This document shows, in pieces, positions 1-7,719 of a stretch of 39,581 bases of DNA. Origin of the DNA: Gammaproteobacteria bacterium (GTDB lineage: Bacteria > Pseudomonadota > Gammaproteobacteria > Arenicellales > Poriferihabitantaceae); the NCBI GenBank assembly GCA_030432755.1, contig JAUILZ010000027.1:1-39581 (forward strand). Reading direction: 5' to 3'. Under the pieces are notes generated by a model. The model saw only the letters and a program-made list of their open reading frames with translations, was not told the origin of the DNA and searched no databases. Positions within the stretch are counted from its first letter, which is position 1; each line of letters starts with the position of its first letter. Made by a program: the position numbers and the translations under genes.

Positions 1-145
1 TCTCGCCGGCCTCGCCATCACCCAGGGTGATGACGCGGCGGCGGTTCACGCCCCAGGGCACCTCGTTCTCGTTCTTGCAGGCGGTTACACAGCCGTTGCA
101 CTCGATGCAGCGTTCGGCGTCACACAGGAATTTCATTCTTGCCAT
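1..145 (-). CDS. fdh3B: Formate dehydrogenase Fe-S (beta) subunit, 5' part only
   Basis: Only the first 48 codons are inside the window; the gene continues past the left edge. The visible N-terminus carries a ferredoxin-type set of cysteines (C-x2-C-x2-C-x3-C, in ERCIECNGCVTACKNENEVP), as in the beta subunits that pass electrons from the molybdenum subunit to the membrane. The ATG at 145 has a GGAGG Shine-Dalgarno sequence about 9 bases upstream. It lies 16 bases after the stop of the catalytic subunit, so the two are one operon. The assignment to the fdh3 type rests on the neighbour and on the typical CxxC spacing. The full length and any remaining clusters cannot be seen. Confidence 0.9.
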   Translation of the reverse strand, partial: MARMKFLCDAERCIECNGCVTACKNENEVPWGVNRRRVITLGDGEAGE

Positions 146-161
146 GATCGTATCCTCCGGC

Positions 162-3026
162 TCAAGCGACTGAGATGCGGCAGAGAGACACCTTGGTCTC
201 CTGCATCTGGGTTACGGAATCGTAGCCGTAGGTGAAGGCGGTGTTGGCCGCCTCACCCCGGACGTAAGGTTGTGTCCCCTCGGGGTACTTGTCCGCGAGA
301 TCCACGCCCTCGTAGTGGCCTCCGAAGTGGAACGGCGTGAACACCACCCCGGGTCTGACCCGATTGGTGACCATGGCCTTGACCTTGATCTTCGAGCCCT
401 CGGGGCTCTCCAGCCAGACCATGTCGCCGTCCTTCACGCCGTTGTCGTTGGCGTCCTTGGGATTGATCTCGACGAACATGTCCTGCTGCAGTTCCGCCAG
501 CCAGGGGTTGGAACGGGATTCCTCGCCACCGCCCTCGTACTCCACCAGCCGTCCGCTGGTATGGATGATGGGGAAGTCCTGCGAGAAGTCTTCCGCCTGG
601 ATGGACATGTATCGCGTGGGCAGGCGGAAGAACCGCTTGCGGTCCTCGTAGGTCGGGTACTTCGCCGCCAGTTCGCGATCCGGGGTATAGAGCGGTTCGC
701 GGTGGAGGGGCACGCGGTCCGGGAACGTCCAGACGATGGCCCGGGCCTTGGCGTTACCGAACGGGGCGCAGCCATGCTTGATCGCGACCCGCTGGATGCC
801 GCCGGACAGGTCGGTCTTCCAGTTCTTGCCTTCGGCCTTGGCCTTCTCGTCGTCGGTGAGGTCGTCCCACCAGCCGAGGGTCTTCAGCAGGTCCGCGGTG
901 AACTCCGGATGGCCGTCCTGGATTTCGTTGCCCACCGGCCACGAGTCCTCGGCGAGGAGGTTGTTGCCCTCGTGTTCCACCCCGAAACGGGCGCGGAAGT
1001 TGAGGCCGCCTTCGGCCACCGGTTTACTGGTGTCGTAGAGGATCGGGGTTCCCGGGTGCTTCATCTCGGCGGTGCCCCAGCAGGGCCAGGGCATACCGTA
1101 GTAGTCACCGTCACAGGGACCACCCTCGGCCTTCAGCGTGGTGGTGTTGAAGGTATGCTTGTTCTCCAGGTGCAGCTTGAGCCGCTCCGGACTCTGGCCG
1201 GTGTAACCGATGGTCCACATGCCGGAGTTGAACTCCTTCGTGATGTCCTCGATCAGTGGCTCGTCATCGTTCACGGCGATGTTCTTGCACAGTTCGTCAG
1301 CAAAGCCGAGCTTCTTCGCGAACTTGTACAGGATCGTCTGGTCCGGCAGTGACTCGAACAGCGGCTCGATGACTTTCTCGCGCCATTGCAGTGAGCGGTT
1401 CGAGGCGGTGACGGAACCATAGGTTTCGAACTGGGTGCATGCCGGCAGGAGATAGATGCCATCGGTGCGATCGTTCATCACCGCCGCGTGAGTCGGATAG
1501 GGATCGATGATCACCATCAGGTCCAGCTTCGCCATGGCCTGCTTCATCTCGGGACCGCGGGTCTGGCTGTTGACCGCGTGGCCGTCGTAGACCATACAGC
1601 GAACCTTGTCCTTCTGGCCGATATCGTCTTCCAGGACACCGTCGATCCAGCGCGAAACCGGGATGCCGCGATAGTTCATCGGGTGGGTCGGCTTGCCGTT
1701 GTCGCCTTCCACTTCCTCGGGGCTGAATCGCGCCTTGACCCAATCGAAGTCGAGGCCCCAGACGCCGGACCAGTGTTTCCAGGCACCGTCTGACAGACCA
1801 TAGTACCCCGGCAGGGAATGGGACAGGACACACATGTCCGTCGCCCCCTGGACGTTGTCATGGCCGCGGAAGATATTCGAGCCGCCGCCGGACACGCCGA
1901 CGTTGCCGAGGGCGAGTTGGAAAGCGCAGTAGGCGCGGGTGTTGTTGTTACCGATGGTGTGCTGGGTGCCGCCCATGCACCAGACGAAGGTGGACGGGCG
2001 ATTCATCGCCATCATTTCCGCGGCAGCTTTTACCGTGGCCTCGGGTATGCCGGTAACGCGCTCGGTCTCCTCCGGGGTCCATTTCGCCACCTCTGCTCGG
2101 ACCTCGTCCATGCCGTAGACGCGCTGGCTGATGTATTCCTTGTCCTCCCAGCCATTCTCGAAGATATGCCAGAGCATTCCCCAGATGACCGCCACGTCGG
2201 AACCCGGCCGCATCTGCAGGTGCAGGTCCGCATGGGCCGCGGTGCGGGTAAAGCGGGGATCGATGACGACCATCTTGGCGCCGTTTTCCTTGGCGCGGAA
2301 GATGTGCTGCAGGGAAACGGGATGCGCCTCGGCGGGATTGGAGCCGATGAACAGCATGCACTTCGAGTTATGCATGTCGTTGTAGCTGTTCGTCATCGCG
2401 CCGTAGCCCCAGGTATTGGCGACGCCGGCCACCGTGGTGGAGTGGCAGATCCGCGCCTGGTGGTCGACGTTGTTGGTACCCCAGAGCGCGGCGAACTTGC
2501 GGAACAGGTAGGACTGCTCGTTGTTGTGCTTGGCCGAGCCCAGCCAGTACACCGAGTCGGGCCCGGATTCCTCGCGGATCTTCAGCATGTGGTCGCCGAT
2601 CTCGTTGACCGCGTCGTCCCAGGACATCCGTTTCCACTGGCCGCCGACCAGTTTCATCGGGTACTTGAGACGGCGCTCTCCATGACCATGCTCGCGCACC
2701 GAGGCGCCCTTGGCGCAATGCGAGCCGAGGTTGAGCGGGGAGTCGAAGTCCGGCTCCTGGCCGGTCCAGACGCCGTTCTGTATCTCGGCGCGCACGCCGC
2801 AACCCACCGAGCAGTGGGTGCAGACACTACGTTTTATCTCGATATCCCCGCTGGCCGCGCTTGCGGCCTGGGCCTTGCGTACGCGGCCCGGCGCCAGCGT
2901 GGTGGCGGCGGCGCCGGCGCCCATGGCAAGCCCGGAACGTTTGAGGAAGGTTCGCCGGTCGATGGCCCGGCCGGCACCGGAACCGGCTGCGCTTTCCGCG
3001 CCGACCTGTTTACGGATGAGTTTCAT
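162..3026 (-). CDS. fdh3A: Formate dehydrogenase catalytic (alpha) subunit, molybdopterin enzyme
   Basis: This 954-residue protein oxidises formate to CO2 at a bis-MGD molybdenum (or tungsten) centre, probably on the periplasmic face. A twin-arginine signal (RRTFLKR, residues 24-30) is followed by an Ala-rich hydrophobic stretch. A [4Fe-4S] motif follows at Cys69, Cys72, Cys76 and Cys104. The Mo ligand position is Cys194 with the adjacent His195, so this is a cysteine rather than a selenocysteine enzyme. The molybdopterin oxidoreductase core fills the middle and the dinucleotide-binding domain the last ~120 residues. AGGAGA lies before the ATG. The small Tat protein precedes it and the beta subunit follows. 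Family membership is clear; subunit partners other than beta lie outside the window. Confidence 0.96.
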   Translation of the reverse strand: MKLIRKQVGAESAAGSGAGRAIDRRTFLKRSGLAMGAGAAATTLAPGRVRKAQAASAASGDIEIKRSVCTHCSVGCGVRAEIQNGVWTGQEPDFDSPLNLGSHCAKGASVREHGHGERRLKYPMKLVGGQWKRMSWDDAVNEIGDHMLKIREESGPDSVYWLGSAKHNNEQSYLFRKFAALWGTNNVDHQARICHSTTVAGVANTWGYGAMTNSYNDMHNSKCMLFIGSNPAEAHPVSLQHIFRAKENGAKMVVIDPRFTRTAAHADLHLQMRPGSDVAVIWGMLWHIFENGWEDKEYISQRVYGMDEVRAEVAKWTPEETERVTGIPEATVKAAAEMMAMNRPSTFVWCMGGTQHTIGNNNTRAYCAFQLALGNVGVSGGGSNIFRGHDNVQGATDMCVLSHSLPGYYGLSDGAWKHWSGVWGLDFDWVKARFSPEEVEGDNGKPTHPMNYRGIPVSRWIDGVLEDDIGQKDKVRCMVYDGHAVNSQTRGPEMKQAMAKLDLMVIIDPYPTHAAVMNDRTDGIYLLPACTQFETYGSVTASNRSLQWREKVIEPLFESLPDQTILYKFAKKLGFADELCKNIAVNDDEPLIEDITKEFNSGMWTIGYTGQSPERLKLHLENKHTFNTTTLKAEGGPCDGDYYGMPWPCWGTAEMKHPGTPILYDTSKPVAEGGLNFRARFGVEHEGNNLLAEDSWPVGNEIQDGHPEFTADLLKTLGWWDDLTDDEKAKAEGKNWKTDLSGGIQRVAIKHGCAPFGNAKARAIVWTFPDRVPLHREPLYTPDRELAAKYPTYEDRKRFFRLPTRYMSIQAEDFSQDFPIIHTSGRLVEYEGGGEESRSNPWLAELQQDMFVEINPKDANDNGVKDGDMVWLESPEGSKIKVKAMVTNRVRPGVVFTPFHFGGHYEGVDLADKYPEGTQPYVRGEAANTAFTYGYDSVTQMQETKVSLCRISVA

Positions 3027-3080
3027 ACTCGGTTCTCCTGAGTCGCGATGCGATTCGTAAAAATTGTTGACGAGGTCGCG

Positions 3081-3269
3081 CTAGATGCGAGCCAGCCGAT
3101 AGTAGTCGCGGACGTGATCGGTTTCCCGATAGCCCTGCTTCTCCACCTTCTTCGGCGTCGTTCCGGCGTCGGCGAGAACGCCGCTGGAGACGGCGCCGGT
3201 GCCCACCGCGGCGGTGGTGACGGCGGCCCCCTTGAGGAAGGAGCGCCTGGTTTTCTCCGGCTTTTTCAT
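3081..3269 (-). CDS. Small twin-arginine protein of formate dehydrogenase operons
   Basis: This is a 62-residue protein with a Tat motif (TRRSFLKG) near the N-terminus, an Ala/Val hydrophobic stretch, and a short basic and aromatic tail ending in HVRDYYRLARI. It matches the small Tat-signal protein commonly found directly before the fdh3-type catalytic subunit. Its role is not established; suggestions include helping export or assembly of the enzyme. I place the start at 3269 rather than the in-frame ATG at 3290, because GAGG lies 8 bases before 3269. It sits between torD-like and fdh3A, about 55 bases from fdh3A, in one operon. Confidence 0.85.
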   Translation of the reverse strand: MKKPEKTRRSFLKGAAVTTAAVGTGAVSSGVLADAGTTPKKVEKQGYRETDHVRDYYRLARI

Positions 3270-3313
3270 GGCATTTACCTCGATTGGCATGTCAAGTTGG
3301 TAAGGCGTATCCG

Positions 3314-3958
3314 TCAGTGCTGCTGCACGTTCAGGTACTGGTTTTCAAGCTGCATGAACCGCTCGCCGAGCAGGCCAACGGCCCGGTAGAAATCGGCGTT
3401 GCGCGCGGACTGCAGTTCACGGAAAAACTTCTCTCCCCAGGGGTGCAGGTGGCGTAGGTAGAACTGGCGCTGGCGATACGCCTCCAGCTCGGGGGATTCG
3501 ACGAGGATGGACATCGTCTCGCAGACGGAAGAAATGTGATCCTCGGGCTCCTTGCGCGCGGCGTCGGGCTCGATGCCCAGGGCGCGCAGGTCGTCGCGCA
3601 GTTCACTGAGTGGCTTCTCCATCAGGAAACCCGTGAGATGCCAGGAGCCGTAAGGCATCATCTCGCCACGGCCGAGACCGATGAACAGCGCGTGAAACTC
3701 GTCGTCAAGGCGCGAGACATCCGCCTTGCGCGCGGCCTCCCTGAGCGCGAGCCAGGCTTCGCCAACGTCGCCATGTGCTTCCGCGTCGCCTGGATCGGGG
3801 ATATGACAGAGATAGTCGATCAGGTCCTGCCCGGGGATATCGCTGAGCAGCGATGACAGGATCGCGTAGGTACCTGCGCGCGCCTGGTCTTCCTCGGCAA
3901 TCAATGCTGGGACCGCGGCGTTCTGGTTGTCTCTCGGCGAGGACTGGATGGATGCCAA
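3314..3958 (-). CDS. TorD/DmsD-family chaperone for formate dehydrogenase
   Basis: This predicted 214-residue, mostly helical, cytoplasmic chaperone is of the TorD family. Such proteins bind Tat signal peptides of molybdoenzymes and hold them until the cofactor is inserted. Typical features are the ARAGTYAILSSLL opening helix, a central acidic region (DDEFHALFIGLGRGEMMPYGSWHLTG) and the E-P-x-D-H motif region (KEPEDHISSVCETM). The frame stays open upstream to 4156, but that extension is not TorD-like. A TTG at 3958 with GAGGA 7 bases upstream gives the usual family length, so I choose it. The partner is probably the fdh3A product encoded two genes downstream. Confidence 0.88.
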   Translation of the reverse strand: MASIQSSPRDNQNAAVPALIAEEDQARAGTYAILSSLLSDIPGQDLIDYLCHIPDPGDAEAHGDVGEAWLALREAARKADVSRLDDEFHALFIGLGRGEMMPYGSWHLTGFLMEKPLSELRDDLRALGIEPDAARKEPEDHISSVCETMSILVESPELEAYRQRQFYLRHLHPWGEKFFRELQSARNADFYRAVGLLGERFMQLENQYLNVQQH

Positions 3959-4066
3959 ACAGGTTTCCTCAGTGGTGTCGTGGCGCTTTGTCGGGACCCT
4001 TTTGTTTCGTCGCGCGCTGGAAGCGATGAATCCGGCGTGCGCGGGGTCTGCTGTTTGTATTTCAGT

Positions 4067-4095
4067 AAGATATACCCGCCCCGTGGGTGGTTCAA
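4067..4095 (-). promoter_or_regulatory. Candidate sigma-70 promoter for torD-like/fdh3AB
   Basis: Reading the minus strand, TTGAAC (4095-4090) is followed after 17 bases by TATCTT (4072-4067). Each hexamer matches four of six consensus positions with optimal spacing. It lies about 110 bases upstream of the proposed TTG start of the chaperone. No FNR box is evident here. The call rests on pattern only. Confidence 0.3.
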
Positions 4096-4141
4096 GCAAG
4101 CCGGATCGGGGTGGTTGGACATTCCATCCGGCATCAATAGA

Positions 4142-4157
4142 ATTGGCGGGAGCCAAT
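4142..4157. repeat. Inverted repeat ATTGGC-N4-GCCAAT, possible operator
   Basis: A perfect 6-bp inverted repeat with a GGGA spacer lies about 50 bp upstream of the candidate promoter for the fdh3 transcript. The size and symmetry suit a dimeric regulator. I cannot assign a regulator. Confidence 0.35.
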
Positions 4158-4288
4158 ATGCAGAAAAAACAATAATTTAAATTGGAAAATCGGCATACTG
4201 GGAATCATTCTCACGCAATACGTGAAAAATTATTCTCGCAATCGCCGAAAAAAGAAAAGTCCTTCCGGGCGGCAGGGAATGGTTCCCG

Positions 4289-5947
4289 TCATGGAAGCGC
4301 GTCCGGAGCGTCGAACATGTCCGCCACGCGGCAGTCCTCGCACATCCGGAGCCGGTTGCGCTGCTCCGGCTTCTGGAACATCCAGTGCCCCGCCAGCTTG
4401 TCGAGCATGCGATCGATCATCGCCCGGGTGGCGAACGGCTTGCCGCACTTGATGCAACGGAACGGTTCTTCCTCTTTCAGCACCCGGCTGCGAGTTGCGC
4501 CGTCACCGGGATCAAAGCGCGCCTCCAGGGTGAGCGCCGACTCGGGACAGGCCGCGACGCAGATGCCGCATTGCACACAGTTGCTCTCGATGAACTTCAA
4601 TGCCGGCGTTTCTCCTCCGGCCTCGAGCGCGCTGCCGGGGCAGACCGCGACGCAACCCATGCAGAGCGTGCAGGCATCCGTATTCAGCAGGACCTGTCCG
4701 AGGGGGCTTCCCTCCGGCAGCGGGACGATTGCCGTGCTATCGCCCTGTTCGAGCAGGGAGGTCAGCGCCGTGCGCAGGATGCGTCGCTTGCCGCCGACTC
4801 CTGCGAAGGTGGCCACGGTTTCCCGCGTCGCCACGGGTTCGGGGGCAGACAACAGGGGGTCGAGTGTCTGCAACTGGCGCACCTGCCATTTCTCACCCGC
4901 GGCGCGCAGGATCACGTCCAGAAACCCGAGATTCGCTTCCAGGCTCGCTCGCACCGGCGCGCTGACTGTTGCCGGCGTCAGCAGCCAGATGTCGCCGGCG
5001 CCGTGGGCGATGGCGGCGGCGAGAAGATCCGGTCCCACCGAGCCGATCTCCTCCACCATGAATGGGAAGACGTGCTCCGGAAGTCGCGCCGCGGCTTCCT
5101 GTACCGCCTCGGCGCCATGTTCGCTGTCATAGATCAGCAGGGTCACTTCGGCAGGTCCCTGGCGCTCACGCAGTTCGCGCAGGGATTTGCGCAGGAACTC
5201 GATCTGCTCGACCACCGGCGGATAGCGGTAGGTCATGGCGCCGGAGGGACATACCGCGGCGCAGGCCCCACCACCCTGGCAGAGATGCGGATTCACCTCG
5301 ACCTGTTCGCCGATGGAGATGATGGCATCCGTGGGGCAGGCGTCGATGCAGAGCGTGCAACCCGCGACGCCACTTCGGCCATGGGCGCAGATATCGGGGT
5401 TGTACTGGAAGTATCTCGGTTTCTCGAATTCCCCTACCAGCTCCGTCACCGCGGCGACAGCGGCGTCGAGGGCCCCGGGATCCGTGCCGGCGTGGTGGTA
5501 TCCCGGCGGCGGTACGGGCGCGGAAATCAATGCAGTTTCGCTGGCGTCGATCACGTGATCGAAGAGGCCATTGGCGATCCCCATCATGCGGCCAAGGTCG
5601 GTTTCGGTTTCCGGCCGCTCGCCGTCGCCCCCCAGGCGCGCGGAAAAATGCCCGAGATATCCGACGAGTTCCAGGTTGTCCACCCGCCATGCATTGGCGC
5701 GCGCACCGAGACCGTCATCATCTCCCGGCACGGCGATATAGCAGACGAAGCGATCGCCGAGCGCCTTCTCGAGCCTGACAGCGGTGACCTCGTCCATGAC
5801 GAGCAGGACACGGTTGGCCGCGCTGTAACTCACCAGCGTGGTGGGCGTGGGGTTCCATGCCATCCCCTGAAGTACGGCCTGACGCGCCTTGCCCCGTTCC
5901 GTTTGCGCGGACAGGTCGAGACCGATGGTTTCGAAGTAATCGGACAT
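4289..5947 (-). CDS. Multi-cluster 4Fe-4S protein of formate dehydrogenase loci
   Basis: This 552-residue cytoplasmic protein has no signal peptide. Four ferredoxin-like cysteine groups are visible. The first has Cys187 plus Cys197, Cys200 and Cys204, and the second has Cys223, Cys229 and Cys233 in a shortened arrangement. The third is Cys426/429/432/436 and the fourth Cys457/460/463/467. A C-terminal segment carries Cys498/501 and Cys536/539, which looks like a zinc-ribbon site. Residues 1-180 and 260-420 lack cysteine motifs. Proteins of this layout recur beside fdh3-type formate dehydrogenases with DUF3305/DUF3306. An electron-transfer or maturation role is inferred, not shown. It lies 21 bases after the DUF3306 gene, in the same operon. 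Confidence 0.85.
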   Translation of the reverse strand: MSDYFETIGLDLSAQTERGKARQAVLQGMAWNPTPTTLVSYSAANRVLLVMDEVTAVRLEKALGDRFVCYIAVPGDDDGLGARANAWRVDNLELVGYLGHFSARLGGDGERPETETDLGRMMGIANGLFDHVIDASETALISAPVPPPGYHHAGTDPGALDAAVAAVTELVGEFEKPRYFQYNPDICAHGRSGVAGCTLCIDACPTDAIISIGEQVEVNPHLCQGGGACAAVCPSGAMTYRYPPVVEQIEFLRKSLRELRERQGPAEVTLLIYDSEHGAEAVQEAAARLPEHVFPFMVEEIGSVGPDLLAAAIAHGAGDIWLLTPATVSAPVRASLEANLGFLDVILRAAGEKWQVRQLQTLDPLLSAPEPVATRETVATFAGVGGKRRILRTALTSLLEQGDSTAIVPLPEGSPLGQVLLNTDACTLCMGCVAVCPGSALEAGGETPALKFIESNCVQCGICVAACPESALTLEARFDPGDGATRSRVLKEEEPFRCIKCGKPFATRAMIDRMLDKLAGHWMFQKPEQRNRLRMCEDCRVADMFDAPDALP

Positions 5948-5968
5948 CTGGTGCTGAACTTTTGGGGG

Positions 5969-6724
5969 TTAGCTGGTCCGCTCCGGCTTTCCGGGAGCGG
6001 CGCTCTCGCCATCCGTGGCGGATTCTTCCGCCTGCGTCTCCGTTGCTCCGCCGAAATCCGGGGATTCGTTACCCTCTCCAGCGTCCGACCGCGCAATTCG
6101 CGATTCCCCCTGATCGGTCAGATCTCCGCTTTCGGCGCCGGTTTCCGCGGAGCCCTCCGGGGAAGTCCTGGCGTCCTTCTCTTCTGCCGCGAGGCGTTTC
6201 TCGCGCTCCGCGGCCTCGGCTTCCTGGCGGCGGCGTTCGGCGACCTCCGCGCGATGGCGCATGTCCGCGGTCACCGTATCTCCAAGCGGCAGGAAACTGG
6301 TGTAATCGTCGTCGTAGTCGTCGAGACCATCGCGCACGTTGAACCCGGCGGAGGAAAACAGTTTGCGCAGCGCAACCTTGCGCAGGCGATCGCTGACGCC
6401 GGGGGAGAGGAACCCGCTGTAGTCGCTGTTCTCATCGAGAGACTCCAGCGGCGGCATGTCGGTATCGGTCAGTGCCGGGCGTGGCTCCACCGGGGTGGCC
6501 GCCGCCGGTCTGCCACTCTCGCTACGCGGCGCATCGGTGATCATCCTGCCGGCAGGAGGAGCGGGCGATGGTTTCGCCGCTGCCGGCTGGACTGGTGACT
6601 GCCCGTCTTCGTCGGTCGTCGGCGCGTCAGTCCCGGTTTCCGGCGCGGCATCTCCGGACTGCTTGCGCCGCGACCAGCGCGTGAGGAAACCCTCGTGGGC
6701 GGCATCGTCCGGTTGCCGGCTCAT
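5969..6724 (-). CDS. DUF3306 domain protein
   Basis: This is a 251-residue, highly charged protein. The N-terminus carries the family hallmark FLTRWSRRK. Residues ~85-160 contain the conserved core (SLDENSDYSGFLSPGVSD, then LRKLFSS and a Tyr/Asp-rich FTSFLPLGDTV-like region). The last ~100 residues are low-complexity Glu/Ala/Pro sequence. No catalytic motif or membrane segment is visible. Function is unknown, but the family is tied to formate dehydrogenase clusters. Its ATG overlaps the stop of the DUF3305 gene (ATGA at 6721-6724), indicating coupled translation. Confidence 0.85.
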   Translation of the reverse strand: MSRQPDDAAHEGFLTRWSRRKQSGDAAPETGTDAPTTDEDGQSPVQPAAAKPSPAPPAGRMITDAPRSESGRPAAATPVEPRPALTDTDMPPLESLDENSDYSGFLSPGVSDRLRKVALRKLFSSAGFNVRDGLDDYDDDYTSFLPLGDTVTADMRHRAEVAERRRQEAEAAEREKRLAAEEKDARTSPEGSAETGAESGDLTDQGESRIARSDAGEGNESPDFGGATETQAEESATDGESAAPGKPERTS

Positions 6725-7287
6725 CCGCCCTGCCCCGCATCCCCGGTATCCGGGGGATTGACGTACTGCGAATCTTCCAGCCAGTCACGACGCTTGCGCT
6801 TTCGCCGGATCTCCGGCTGGTAATGACTGATGACGTAACGCTCCAGCAACGCGGTAATCTCCGCGGGCATTGGCGCGGACAGCACGTGCCCGTCGGATTC
6901 GAGGTAACCGTTGACCTCGTCCTGGTTTGCGGTGACCAGCAGCGGGCGGATGTCCATGGCGCCCTGCTCACCATCACACACCACGAACAGGTACGGTATT
7001 TCCGACAGCAGGTTGTACCAGTAGCCTTCGCTGCCGTCACGGTACAGGTCCAGGGTGAAGCCGGTATGCACGCTGCGCCGGGTATGCTCGTCGACATCGA
7101 TCACCGATTCACCTGCCGAGCGCGCGAGGTTGTCTCCGGCGAGCACCGCGTGCACGCGCCACTCGGGATAACCCCATTTCTTCGCCGGGTCGACATGGCG
7201 TTCCAGGGTCACGGCAACGGGCACGGAAATCCGCGTCGGGGTCTCCACCCAGTCTCCGGCGGCCGGGGATTGTCGCGTTGCCGTCAT
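6721..7287 (-). CDS. DUF3305 domain protein
   Basis: This is a 188-residue protein. Residues 15-160 look like the DUF3305 fold, with VAVTLERHVD, KKWGYPEWRVHAVL and a central Asp-rich segment. The C-terminus is basic (RKRKRRDWLEDSQYVNPP). No enzyme motif or signal peptide is seen. The frame is open much further upstream, but that part overlaps the DUF6494 gene and has unnatural composition, so I start at the ATG at 7287. The gene is 8 bases after DUF6494 and overlaps DUF3306 by 4 bases. DUF3305 and DUF3306 are characteristically paired in formate dehydrogenase loci; their role is not known. Confidence 0.85.
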   Translation of the reverse strand: MTATRQSPAAGDWVETPTRISVPVAVTLERHVDPAKKWGYPEWRVHAVLAGDNLARSAGESVIDVDEHTRRSVHTGFTLDLYRDGSEGYWYNLLSEIPYLFVVCDGEQGAMDIRPLLVTANQDEVNGYLESDGHVLSAPMPAEITALLERYVISHYQPEIRRKRKRRDWLEDSQYVNPPDTGDAGQGG

Positions 7288-7295
7288 CGGCGTGA

Positions 7296-7505
7296 TCAAC
7301 TCTCGATGCGCAACGTTTCCACCACGTCGACGTCCAGGCCCAGCCTGCGAATGGACAGGCTCATGGTGGCCTCGAGGGAATCCCCCTCCTTGAGGGTGCC
7401 TTCCCGCAACCCGTCGCGCACCGCCTGCTCGATGGCGCGCTGGGAGGTGATGCCGGTTTTCTTGAGGAACTTGCGTATCTGGATATTGAGTGCGTCTTCG
7501 TTCAT
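7296..7505 (-). CDS. DUF6494 family small protein, first gene of the fdh accessory operon
   Basis: This 69-residue cytoplasmic protein opens MNEDALNIQIRKFLKKTG and continues with a helix-rich, ligand-free sequence. It fits the small DUF6494 family found at the head of fdh3 accessory operons. The ATG at 7505 is preferred to the upstream in-frame ATG at 7520, because AGG lies closer to it and the family begins there. It shares transcription with DUF3305. Function is unknown. Confidence 0.8.
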   Translation of the reverse strand: MNEDALNIQIRKFLKKTGITSQRAIEQAVRDGLREGTLKEGDSLEATMSLSIRRLGLDVDVVETLRIES

Positions 7506-7537
7506 GGGTGAGCCTGGCAACCAGTGGGGGGTGGCCG

Positions 7538-7567
7538 AGAATAGAGGGTAACATCACCGGTATTCAA
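7538..7567 (-). promoter_or_regulatory. Candidate sigma-70 promoter of the DUF6494-DUF3305-DUF3306 operon
   Basis: On the minus strand TTGAAT (7567-7562) is followed after 18 bases by TATTCT (7543-7538), about 33 bases upstream of the DUF6494 ATG. It lies in the 214-bp divergent spacer with fdhD. Confidence 0.35.
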
Positions 7568-7613
7568 TAGCTCCGGGAAGCAGGGCCTTCCGTCGTGGCG
7601 GATGCCTGACGGC

Positions 7614-7641
7614 TTGAAAATCTTCCGCCCCGCCACATAGT
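7614..7641 (+). promoter_or_regulatory. Candidate sigma-70 promoter of fdhD
   Basis: TTGAAA (7614-7619), a 16-base spacer and CATAGT (7636-7641) lie ~80 bases upstream of the fdhD ATG. The -35 is good and the -10 is weak. A GATAAT hexamer close by (7645 onward) is an alternative -10 with no clear -35. Confidence 0.3.
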
Positions 7642-7719
7642 CGGATAATATCGGCTCGCGAGGTTTTCAGCGCCACCCGACGCGCCCCTGCCCGCCTGAC
7701 TCGTAACCCACAGTTACCC

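Larger units (their letters stand above)
3959..4288. other. 330-bp non-coding stretch inside the fdh locus
   Basis: This gap separates the chaperone gene from the Fe-S protein gene upstream of it. It is far more AT-rich between 4140 and 4260 than the surrounding genes. It holds a candidate promoter (4067-4095), a perfect inverted repeat ATTGGC-N4-GCCAAT (4142-4157), and a weak hairpin GGGAA-TGG-TTCCC (4275-4287) just after the upstream stop. No convincing small ORF is present. Its layout suggests that chaperone-Tat-fdh3A-fdh3B form a separately promoted transcript. Confidence 0.6.

Noticed and set aside
270..3041. Two long plus-strand frames opposite fdh3A
   Set aside because: Antisense to a highly conserved molybdoenzyme; low-complexity translations typical of high-GC shadows.
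4275..4287. GGGAA-TGG-TTCCC as a terminator after the Fe-S protein gene
   Set aside because: The stem is only five pairs and the T-rich stretch lies too far downstream; not strong enough to list as a terminator.
4385..6598. Open frame of 737 codons on the plus strand opposite the Fe-S and DUF3306 genes
   Set aside because: It is a GC-rich antisense shadow: composition is Arg/Gly/His-rich, no domain is seen, and the minus-strand genes have clear cysteine motifs.
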